From positions 1 through 5,957 of the forward strand of contig CAZGSG010000359.1 in NCBI GenBank assembly GCA_964528095.1: a stretch of DNA of 5,957 bases. The letters run 5' to 3'. The translations under genes and the position numbers were made by a program. Numbering within the stretch: the first letter of the stretch is position 1; each line of letters begins with the position of its first letter. Origin of the DNA: CAZGSG01 sp964528095 (lineage in GTDB: Bacteria > Bacteroidota > Bacteroidia > Chitinophagales > Chitinophagaceae). Below the pieces are notes generated by a model. The model did no database searches and was not told where the DNA came from. It saw only the letters and a program-made list of their open reading frames with translations. Shown here piece by piece: positions 1 to 5,957 of the stretch.

Positions 1-811
1 ATTCCATTTCCCTTGACAGGCTCATGTAATTCTTATTAATAAACCCATACATCTGTCTTAATACCCATTGAATGGCTTCTGCGATCTTTGCAGTAATGCC
101 TGCAAAGAATGCAAAGACACCGCTCACGCTTGCCCAGCTACTTAAAAAACCTACATAACTATTGTTTTCAAAAAGCATATTGTGTATGATCTTGTTCACG
201 TTATACACAAAACTGCCAAGTTTCATGCTTCTTTGGGAAAAATGACCAAATTCATGCGCCATTACGGCTTTAAATTCACTGACATTGAGTGAATTCACCA
301 GGCCAAGACCGATCTGCAGATTTTTCCTGACAGGCAATAACATGCTCCAGAAACTGGAATCATAAAAAACACACGCATTTACATCGGGTGAGAGATAGAT
401 CTTTTTTGGCAATGGCGTTTGCGTGTCTTTTGTCAACTGCCGGATAAATGCAAAAAGTTCGGGTTGCTCCTCTTCCGATACCTGTATACTATTGGAATGA
501 TCGTAACGCGTAACTGCAAAAAGGAATTTAATAAGGAAAATAAATACCATGATCCCTACTCCAATAAGCCCAACCCCAGCCAATATGCCAATCAGATGAC
601 GGACATTCACAATTACAAAGAACCCGAGATACACTGTTCCGATGATCAGTCCTATTGAAAGGAGAAAAAGCAGGATATAGACTATAAAGAACAGGATAAT
701 AGATCCCATTACACTGCTTACTTCTTTTTTAAATGCGGGGGAGGTCTGGGTTACCGACGCAGGAACATTGCCTGGTGTGACCGGGTAAAATATGGATGGT
801 TGCGGTGACAT
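1..811 (-). CDS. M48 family membrane metalloprotease, N-terminal part (runs off left edge)
   Basis: This is the first 270 residues of a zinc-dependent endopeptidase of the M48 (HtpX/Ste24-like) family, which cleaves proteins at the inner membrane. The protein begins MSPQPSIFYPVTPGN. Hydrophobic stretches at about residues 35-69 and 73-100 should be transmembrane, and a further hydrophobic stretch lies at about 220-246. The catalytic motif HEFGH is at residues 186-190 (bases 242-256): H186 and H190 bind zinc and E187 is the general base. The visible part ends at SREME; E270 (bases 2-4) sits where M48 enzymes carry their third zinc ligand (usually ExxAD), so the metal site looks complete. The ATG at 811 is the only plausible start, because an in-frame TGA lies at 830-832 with no other ATG between; no Shine-Dalgarno is seen. 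I recall related Bacteroidota proteins as much longer (roughly 700 residues), so most of the C-terminus lies outside. It is divergent from the E2 gene. Substrate unknown. Confidence 0.93.
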   Translation of the reverse strand, partial: MSPQPSIFYPVTPGNVPASVTQTSPAFKKEVSSVMGSIILFFIVYILLFLLSIGLIIGTVYLGFFVIVNVRHLIGILAGVGLIGVGIMVFIFLIKFLFAVTRYDHSNSIQVSEEEQPELFAFIRQLTKDTQTPLPKKIYLSPDVNACVFYDSSFWSMLLPVRKNLQIGLGLVNSLNVSEFKAVMAHEFGHFSQRSMKLGSFVYNVNKIIHNMLFENNSYVGFLSSWASVSGVFAFFAGITAKIAEAIQWVLRQMYGFINKNYMSLSREME

Positions 812-925
812 AAAAATGGCTTGCTTGATTCAAAAAGAGAATGAAAATAAGCAATATCATTATATCCGTTACCCCCGGCTGCAATTCAGCATTTTATCTT
901 AATTTCGAACAAAATTTAAAGCTAC
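812..925. promoter_or_regulatory. Divergent intergenic region, M48 protease / PDH E2
   Basis: These 114 bases separate two divergent starts and must hold both promoters unless one gene is transcribed from elsewhere. Compared with the Bacteroidota sigma consensus (TTTG near -33, TAnnTTTG near -7), only imperfect matches are visible. On the plus strand TAATTTCG at 900-907 has one mismatch but no good -33 partner. On the minus strand TCTTTTTG (complement of 831-838) has one mismatch. Neither start has a Shine-Dalgarno; both leaders are A/T-rich. No operator-like palindrome was found. The region is assigned from gene layout; the individual boxes are weak. Confidence 0.4.
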
Positions 926-2608
926 ATGGCTGAATCGATATTGATGCCCCGACTGAGCGATACCATGACCGAAGGTGTAATTGCTGCATGGCATAAAAAA
1001 GTAGGTGACCCGGTTAAAAAAGGTGATCTCCTGGCCGAAGTGGAGACGGACAAAGCGACTATGGAACTCGAGAGTTACAAAGACGGTACATTATTACATA
1101 TAGGAACAGATAAAGGTGGTAAACTACAGGTGAACGATCTGCTGGCCATCATCGGCAATCCCGGCGAGGACATATCTGGCCTGGTAAAAGGCGGCGGAAG
1201 CCAGCCTGCTGAAGCCCCTAAGAAAGAAGAGAAAGCTGCCAAAAAAGAAGAGGCTGCGCCTGCCAGGAAAGAAGAACCCGCCAAAAAAGAAACTGCTGAA
1301 AAAAAATCAGCTCCGGCCGCGGCGGCAATTGATATTTCCAAAATGGAAGAAGTGGTATTGATGCCAAGACTGAGTGATACCATGACAGAAGGTGTTATTG
1401 CCGGTTGGAATAAGAAAGTAGGTGATGATGTGAAGAAAGGCGATGTGCTGGCTGAAATAGAAACAGATAAAGCCACTATGGAGCTGGAAAGCTACAAGAA
1501 CGGCAAATTACTATACCAGGGCGCCGCCAAGGGTGAAAAAATAGCTGTCAATGATCTTTTGTGTATCATTGGCGAACAGGGAAAAGTGGATGTGGATGCG
1601 ATCGTCGCGGCATCAAAAGGCGGTGGTGCCAGTGCCGGTAACGGTGCAACCGAAAACACTCCAGCCGCTGAACAACCAGCTGCTGAAGCACAGGAAACGG
1701 AAAGCATAGAATCTACCAGCAGTTCAAACGGACGGGTTAAAGCCTCTCCGCTGGCTAAAAAACTGGCTTCCGAAAAAGGAATTGATATTGGTAAGGTGAA
1801 AGGTACCGGTGATGGCGGCAGGATCACCAAATCAGATATCGACAATTACAAACCACAGGCAGCAGAAAAAACACCGCAGGCTTCAGGCGCTGCAAAAGCA
1901 ACACAAACAGCCAGCCCTGCCGGAACAGTGAGCTTTGATGAAGTACCTGTTTCACAAATGCGCAAGGTGATCGCTAAACGACTTGCGGAAAGTAAATTCA
2001 CCGCGCCGCATTTTTATCTTACCATGTCTATTGATATGGATGCAGCGGTGGCAAGCAGGGCTAAATTGAATGAAGTAAGCAAAGTAAAAATATCTTTCAA
2101 TGATTTTGTATTGAAAGCATGCGCCGTTGCGCTCAGGCAACATCCCGCTGTAAACAGTAGCTGGATGGGCGATAAGATCCGCATCAATCATCATATCAAT
2201 ATCGGGGTGGCAGTAGCTGTAGAAGACGGATTGCTGGTACCCGTTGTTCGTTTTGCCGATACAAAATCGCTTTCACAGATAGCGGGAGAAGTAAAAGAAT
2301 TTGCACAAAAAGCAAAAGACAAAAAATTACAGCCATCAGACTGGGAAGGCAATACATTTACCATATCTAACCTGGGGATGTTTGGCATAGAAGAATTTAC
2401 CGCCATCATCAATGCGCCAGACGCTTGTATACTTGCCGTGGGTGGCATTAGCCAGGTGCCGGTTGTAAAGAATGGAAACATCGTGGTGGGCAATGTGATG
2501 AAGCTGACATTGAGCTGTGATCACCGTGTGGTGGATGGCGCTACAGGTGCCGCGTTCCTGCAAACATTGAAAAGTTTGCTGGAAGAACCACTGAGAATGT
2601 TGATCTGA
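926..2608 (+). CDS. pdhC: Pyruvate dehydrogenase complex E2, dihydrolipoamide acetyltransferase
   Basis: This is the core enzyme of the cytoplasmic pyruvate dehydrogenase complex. It moves the acetyl group made by E1 from lipoyl-lysine to CoA. The 560-residue protein shows the full E2 order: lipoyl domain 1 at about 2-78 with ETDKA (lipoyl-lysine K43), an Ala/Lys/Glu linker at about 91-138, lipoyl domain 2 at about 141-217 (K182), a second linker, the peripheral-subunit-binding domain at about 271-308 (ASPLAKKLA, then GTGDGGRI), a third linker, and the catalytic domain at about 335-560 with DHRVVDG (H533 and D537 catalytic). The lipoyl motif ETDKATMELES fits PDH rather than 2-oxoglutarate E2, which usually has ETDKVxLEV; a branched-chain E2 is a less likely alternative. 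The ATG at 926 follows an in-frame TAA at 917-919 and has no Shine-Dalgarno. No E1 or E3 gene lies alongside. A hairpin terminator follows 38 bases after the stop. Confidence 0.96.
   Translation: MAESILMPRLSDTMTEGVIAAWHKKVGDPVKKGDLLAEVETDKATMELESYKDGTLLHIGTDKGGKLQVNDLLAIIGNPGEDISGLVKGGGSQPAEAPKKEEKAAKKEEAAPARKEEPAKKETAEKKSAPAAAAIDISKMEEVVLMPRLSDTMTEGVIAGWNKKVGDDVKKGDVLAEIETDKATMELESYKNGKLLYQGAAKGEKIAVNDLLCIIGEQGKVDVDAIVAASKGGGASAGNGATENTPAAEQPAAEAQETESIESTSSSNGRVKASPLAKKLASEKGIDIGKVKGTGDGGRITKSDIDNYKPQAAEKTPQASGAAKATQTASPAGTVSFDEVPVSQMRKVIAKRLAESKFTAPHFYLTMSIDMDAAVASRAKLNEVSKVKISFNDFVLKACAVALRQHPAVNSSWMGDKIRINHHINIGVAVAVEDGLLVPVVRFADTKSLSQIAGEVKEFAQKAKDKKLQPSDWEGNTFTISNLGMFGIEEFTAIINAPDACILAVGGISQVPVVKNGNIVVGNVMKLTLSCDHRVVDGATGAAFLQTLKSLLEEPLRMLI
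938..1105 (+). repeat. Lipoyl-domain repeat, copy 1 (within E2)
   Basis: Residues 5-60 of E2 are repeated at residues 144-199 (bases 1355-1522). Aligned without gaps, the two 56-residue stretches match at 46 positions, including the whole block from E40 to K52. The DNA differs at many third codon positions, so protein-level constraint is stronger than DNA identity. The lipoylated lysine codon is at 1052-1054. Confidence 0.9.
1355..1522 (+). repeat. Lipoyl-domain repeat, copy 2 (within E2)
   Basis: This is the second copy of the lipoyl-domain repeat, 417 bases after the first and in the same frame. Its lipoylated lysine codon is at 1469-1471. Both copies keep the lysine and its DKA context, so both are expected to be functional swinging-arm domains. 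Confidence 0.9.
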
Positions 2609-2646
2609 TAAAATTTGAAGAATTAAGATATCTGTCATATTCTACT

Positions 2647-2691
2647 AAATAAAAGAGGTCGCTTAAAGCAATGAGTCGACCTCTTTTATTT
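2647..2691. terminator. Bidirectional rho-independent terminator between convergent genes
   Basis: The arms AAATAAAAGAGGTCG (2647-2661) and CGACCTCTTTTATTT (2677-2691) are perfect 15-bp inverted repeats around a 15-base loop. Inside the loop, CTTA (2662-2665) can also pair with TGAG (2672-2675) if one T is bulged, leaving an AAGCAA apex. On the plus strand the stem runs into a T-rich tract (TTTTATTTTATCTTTTA), which suits termination of the E2 transcript 38 bases after its stop. On the minus strand the A-rich left arm becomes the T-rich side, so it can also end the TPR gene, whose stop codon is 69 bases away from the hairpin. Confidence 0.88.
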
Positions 2692-2760
2692 TATCTTTTA
2701 TCGCAACTGGTCCGCGGTTAAAATGAACGCTATTTTATTAAACAATCATTCCTTCTAAAA
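2692..2760. other. Rest of convergent intergenic gap, nothing recognised
   Basis: These 69 bases lie between the terminator and the stop of the minus-strand TPR gene. They include a CCGCGG palindrome in a weak AACTG/CGGTT hairpin near 2704-2718 and an AT-rich stretch. No gene or RNA signature was seen. Confidence 0.5.
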
Positions 2761-4842
2761 TCATAACCAGGATGCAAACGGTGTTATGCTTGAATTGAAT
2801 CCCGAATTTATACCAATGGATATTTCACCTTCCACTTTAATGCTTCCGCCTTTATGGATATCGCCATTATCGATCTCTGCTTTGGCTTCCACTTTTGTGT
2901 TTACCCGATAACCCATATCCGACATTTTACCATCGCCATCTACCGTGAGGTACAGCGACTCTTTCACTTCCGCCTTTGCTCCAAGTTCAAGCCCGATTGT
3001 TTTTGCGATCATCCCTGGTATTTCAAAACCTTTATCGAAATAAGTATGTACTACACTAAGCGTAGAATTGGATGATTCAAAATCTTTTTTGAAGTTGAGT
3101 GCATAGTCGGGCATCACTGATACTTCTATCTCAAACTCCTTGCAACTGGCTTTTATGTTAACGACGCCATATGCGAGTTCTGCATTGATCGGGCAGGGTG
3201 GCGCTACCAGTTGCTCAAAAGTGTATTTTTCCAGCAACCCCAGCAGTCGCTCACAGGTGGGACCGTATACCGGGTACTCTTTTATTTTTAAAATGGCTTC
3301 CAGGTAATCATCTGCGGCACTATAATAAGCAGCATTCGCCAGGTGCTGGTTAGGCGCCGCCATAACATACCATTTGGAATAGAAATAAAAATATTCCCTT
3401 GCATACTGCAGTTGTTTTGTATCAAAAGCTTCCGCAGCAGTAGCTACAGTAGAAAGATAAACATTGATCCGCGCATCCTGGTCCTTACAGCTCTGCCTGG
3501 TCAGGTTCTCCAGTATTACACACTGGTCAGCCGTTCCTTCACCGCATATGTAAGGTTTCATTTTTTCCTTATACGCTTTCCGGATATTGTCAAGATCTAT
3601 AGCAAGGATCTTTGTTTCATTCTGCACATATTCCTCATATTTTTTGGCTTCCTCGTAGATCTTTAACTTACGGTGATAAAGAAATGTCTGGTTTTTTGCC
3701 ATTACACGAACTGCCACCTGTGAAGCGATAGATAAAAAAGTTTTGGGCGCTTTACCAGTGCTGAACACGGTCTGCTTGAACTTTTTTACCTGGCGATCCA
3801 GTTCTTCCTCTCCCAGTTTTTGCTCCTTATTTTGTAGTTCACCCAGTTCGTCTCTCATTCGTTCGATCTCGATCCCAAATGCCAGTTTTTCAGCCATTGC
3901 CTGTTCGGCCTGCTTAATACTGGTTGGATGAATAGGCTTTTTTATCTTATACATATTGAAATAATCGGGAGCCTTATTATTATCTATAAGAAAAGAAAAC
4001 GCGTCGGGTGATTTATCATTCTCATCAATAAATTCTGCCGCTTCCAGGTTGATGCTGTTTTTTAAAGCCTCCTTTGCCTGCGCCAATGCAACCTGTTTAT
4101 TGCCTTTGGCCTGGTTGATCTTACTGGCAGTGGCAAGCGCCTGCGGATGGCCCGGACTTCCTTTCAATGCCCTCTCAAGATATTTCAATGCGCTATCCTT
4201 TTTTCCCAAACCCATATAAGCCTGTCCAAGATTATTACACATCATATCATCAGCCGGGTATCGACTGACCAGTCCGCGCATTACCGGCAATGCGTGTTCA
4301 AACGCACCCAGGTTGATCAGCATGCCGGCCAGGTTGTTGACATGCAGATCATTCTTAGGGTCGATGAGTACCGCATTGGCTGCCAGTAACACCCCTTGCG
4401 CATGTGCTCCTTTATAAAAAGCGTAAACAGCAATCTCTTCGATCTTACTTACAGATGAATCGAGCTCAGCGATAATTCCTTTGACCGCTCTTGCATCAGC
4501 CGTGTCCATATTTTTATTGAGATTACGCACCATCGTGGCCACAAAATCAGCCAGGGGCTTACCATGAAGAGGCTGATCTGTTACATTATATTTTAACTTT
4601 GCTTTTGGCAGCTCCTGTTTTTGGGTTGGTATTGGCATGGAGGCCATTTCTTCACCACCCAGTTTTTTCATCATTTCCTTTAGTTCTTTTTCAGACATTG
4701 GTTTGCCTGATTTGGCCCGTTGTTCCATATCACGCGCCATCTTATTGATCTCTGCCTCCGTTGGTTTCTTGCCGGATTGCGCAAAGAGATTATTATTTAT
4801 CAACAGTATAAAGAGTACGCCCAGCAGATAATTCTTCTTCAT
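2761..4842 (-). CDS. Exported TPR-repeat protein of unknown function with beta-rich C-terminus
   Basis: I do not recognise a named family for this 693-residue protein. Residues 1-22 form a signal peptide (MKKN, hydrophobic core, then NLFAQ before SGKK) with no lipobox Cys, so the mature protein is probably periplasmic or surface-associated rather than a lipoprotein. Residues 23-75 are charged and Met-rich. About 165-265 hold three TPR-like units, e.g. NNLGQAYMGLGKKDSALKYL at 203-222, which usually form a protein-binding solenoid. About 308-356 is charged and probably coiled coil. About 360-545 is mostly helical, with Cys433, 441, 452 and 530. After C550 and C567 the protein becomes beta-rich with alternating polar and hydrophobic residues, ending FASWL. 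The ATG at 4842 is supported by the signal peptide and an in-frame TGA at 4861-4863. It converges on pdhC and diverges from the exported gene at 5144. A scaffold role is inferred from the TPRs only. Confidence 0.85.
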   Translation of the reverse strand: MKKNYLLGVLFILLINNNLFAQSGKKPTEAEINKMARDMEQRAKSGKPMSEKELKEMMKKLGGEEMASMPIPTQKQELPKAKLKYNVTDQPLHGKPLADFVATMVRNLNKNMDTADARAVKGIIAELDSSVSKIEEIAVYAFYKGAHAQGVLLAANAVLIDPKNDLHVNNLAGMLINLGAFEHALPVMRGLVSRYPADDMMCNNLGQAYMGLGKKDSALKYLERALKGSPGHPQALATASKINQAKGNKQVALAQAKEALKNSINLEAAEFIDENDKSPDAFSFLIDNNKAPDYFNMYKIKKPIHPTSIKQAEQAMAEKLAFGIEIERMRDELGELQNKEQKLGEEELDRQVKKFKQTVFSTGKAPKTFLSIASQVAVRVMAKNQTFLYHRKLKIYEEAKKYEEYVQNETKILAIDLDNIRKAYKEKMKPYICGEGTADQCVILENLTRQSCKDQDARINVYLSTVATAAEAFDTKQLQYAREYFYFYSKWYVMAAPNQHLANAAYYSAADDYLEAILKIKEYPVYGPTCERLLGLLEKYTFEQLVAPPCPINAELAYGVVNIKASCKEFEIEVSVMPDYALNFKKDFESSNSTLSVVHTYFDKGFEIPGMIAKTIGLELGAKAEVKESLYLTVDGDGKMSDMGYRVNTKVEAKAEIDNGDIHKGGSIKVEGEISIGINSGFNSSITPFASWL

Positions 4843-5143
4843 GTTTTGTATTTGTATCGTTCAGCAAATTTTTCTGAAACGGCCGGCAAACTAATTTTAA
4901 AAACTCACACAACTGTTCCTGAAAAATATGGATACCACAACCGTCCATCCCATTCCCTATTTATAAGGATCAGCTGCGAACCTTCCAGTTTCTACTTTTA
5001 CTTTCTGAAAAAACACCGTCGATGAAACTCATCCTGAAAATTTTTAGCTACTCATTTTTAAGATACTATTTGACCACCAAAATTATTGCCCGTAAACACT
5101 GGCATTGATCTGCTCAGCATAATAACTAAATCAATAAATACAA
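4843..5143. promoter_or_regulatory. Divergent intergenic region between two exported-protein genes
   Basis: This 301-base region has no convincing gene and should carry the promoters of both flanking genes. For the minus-strand TPR gene, TTAGTTTG (complement of 4887-4894) is one mismatch from the Bacteroidota -7 box TAnnTTTG; a TTG (complement of 4910-4912) lies 15 bases further upstream, a rather short spacing. For the plus-strand gene, TACTATTTG at 5064-5072 resembles the -7 box with one extra base, 71 bases before the ATG. Both genes have AAATACAAA immediately at or before the ATG and no Shine-Dalgarno, typical of Bacteroidota leaders. No strong hairpin or riboswitch was seen. The boxes are tentative. 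Confidence 0.4.
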
Positions 5144-5957
5144 ATGAAACTGATAAACCTTTTATTAATCCTCCTCTTTCTTTACCCTGTTCCCGCATTA
5201 CATGCCCAGGGCTTCTTTAAAAAATTGGGGAAAAAAGCAGCCGAAATGGCGGGCGATAAAGCCGTGAATAAAACTGTAGAGGCGGCAGATAAAAAAGCGG
5301 TGATCAAGAAAAAAGATAAATCCGCAGATACAGAAGAGACTACTGAAGAAGAAAAAAAAGAAATACCCGATAACAGTTCTGCAAAAAAAGAAAAACCTGC
5401 TGATAAGAATAAAGAAGTCAAAGCCACGTCCAAGTTCGATTTCGTTCCAGGGGAAAAGATCATGTTCGCGGAAGATTTTCAGCAAGATGTTATTGGAGAA
5501 TTTCCGCTGAAGTGGTTCACCAATGGTTCGGCGGAAGTAGTAGAACTTGACGATCAGCCTGGTCACTGGCTGATGCCGATGGGTGGGAGTATTATGTCTC
5601 CAACTTTCACTATCCCGTCTGATTTTACGCTTGAGTTCGATATGCTTGTAAACCTTACACTAACCGGCACGGCAGTATTGCCAGGTTTTAAGTTCGAGAT
5701 GTATGCCAATGGTGACAAGGCCAAACGGGTAGGATATGAAACATTTAATATGACAAACAGGCTTACTTTTAGTAACAACTACTCCGGCCCTAACCTGTAT
5801 GTGAGTATGGAAAGCCTTGAGACTAAAACAACCAAGGCAAAGGGGAAAATAGAAATGATGGACTGGTCGAGGACCAACTTCGGTAAAATAATTCATGTGG
5901 CAGTCTGGGTGCAGAAAGAGCGGGTACGCTTATGGTACAATAATGATAAAATCTTTG
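5144..5957 (+). CDS. Exported protein, Lys/Glu-rich tether plus beta-sandwich-like domain; likely OmpA-family (runs off right edge)
   Basis: The first 271 residues are present. Residues 1-22 are a signal peptide (MKLINLLLILLFLY, then ALHAQ before GFF). Residues 26-97 are low-complexity and rich in Lys, Glu, Ala and Asp, probably a flexible or helical tether. From residue 98 a folded domain begins with FDFVPGEK, followed by FAEDFQQDVIGEFP and W124, then alternating strands up to VRLWYNNDKIF at the edge. From memory, this FDFxPGE...EDF..D.IGEFP...W pattern occurs in Bacteroidota proteins annotated as OmpA family, where a ConA/laminin-G-like domain precedes a C-terminal peptidoglycan-binding OmpA domain. 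The OmpA part would lie beyond this window, so that assignment is inference. The ATG at 5144 is chosen because it opens the signal peptide and an in-frame TAA lies at 5135-5137. An A8 run occurs at 5352-5359. It is divergent from the exported TPR gene. Confidence 0.8.
   Translation, partial: MKLINLLLILLFLYPVPALHAQGFFKKLGKKAAEMAGDKAVNKTVEAADKKAVIKKKDKSADTEETTEEEKKEIPDNSSAKKEKPADKNKEVKATSKFDFVPGEKIMFAEDFQQDVIGEFPLKWFTNGSAEVVELDDQPGHWLMPMGGSIMSPTFTIPSDFTLEFDMLVNLTLTGTAVLPGFKFEMYANGDKAKRVGYETFNMTNRLTFSNNYSGPNLYVSMESLETKTTKAKGKIEMMDWSRTNFGKIIHVAVWVQKERVRLWYNNDKIF

Noticed and set aside
419..658. Plus-strand open frame of 79 codons
   Set aside because: It lies antisense to the M48 protease, whose frame has a clear HEFGH motif and membrane segments; the antisense product has no recognisable features.
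1075..2638. Several minus-strand open frames opposite pdhC
   Set aside because: They are Ser/Ala/Pro-rich mirror products of the E2 coding and linker sequence with no domain; the E2 frame is certain.
2854..5025. Plus-strand open frames opposite the TPR gene
   Set aside because: They are short, lack domains and overlap a complete 693-residue frame with signal peptide and TPRs; one spans the intergenic region but looks random.
4871..5040. Repeated short words (TTCTGAAA near 4872 and 5003; CCTGAAAA near 4918 and 5033) as possible operator repeats
   Set aside because: They are short, A-rich and irregularly spaced, so chance is a sufficient explanation.
5022..5108. Small 28-codon plus-strand frame starting MKLILKIF in the divergent intergenic region
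   Set aside because: Its start resembles the MKLI start of the downstream gene, but it is very short, has no ribosome-binding signal, ends after a basic stretch, and overlaps the candidate promoter at 5064-5072.
5182..5896. Minus-strand open frames opposite the exported protein
   Set aside because: They are Phe/Ser-rich low-complexity products of the antisense of a Lys/Glu-rich region, which is a known artefact of purine-rich coding sequence.

Overview
The window looks like a chromosomal segment from a member of the Bacteroidota, most likely the Chitinophagaceae or a close relative. This is inferred from four things: the protein types, AT-rich leaders without Shine-Dalgarno sequences in front of every start, signal peptides ending in '...AQ', and intergenic spacing. 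No 16S or other taxonomic marker is present, so the family-level placement rests on recognising the proteins.

Layout, left to right. (1) Positions 1-811, minus strand: the N-terminal 270 residues of a membrane-bound M48 zinc metalloprotease. The gene runs off the left edge just after its third zinc ligand. (2) Positions 812-925: a short divergent intergenic region. (3) Positions 926-2608, plus strand: a complete dihydrolipoamide acetyltransferase (E2) of the pyruvate dehydrogenase complex. It has two lipoyl domains, an E3/E1-binding domain and the catalytic domain, and stands without E1 or E3 genes beside it. (4) Positions 2609-2760: a convergent gap holding a perfect 15-bp inverted repeat, read as a bidirectional terminator. 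(5) Positions 2761-4842, minus strand: a 693-residue exported protein with a Met/Lys-rich N-terminus, a TPR array, a Cys-containing helical middle and a beta-rich C-terminus, of unknown function. (6) Positions 4843-5143: a 301-bp divergent intergenic region. (7) Positions 5144 to the right edge, plus strand: the N-terminal 271 residues of an exported protein with a Lys/Glu-rich tether and the start of a beta-sandwich-like domain. It resembles the N-terminal part of a Bacteroidota OmpA-family group.

The window mixes core metabolism (PDH E2) with envelope proteins, and no gene clearly forms an operon with another. Both intergenic regions flanked by starts are divergent, and the E2 and TPR genes converge. 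The only suggestive pairing is the two divergently transcribed exported proteins at 2761-4842 and 5144-5957, which may share control. I found no mobile elements, CRISPR arrays, tRNA or rRNA genes, and no clear evidence of a new multi-gene system. The least understood item is the TPR protein with its beta-rich tail.
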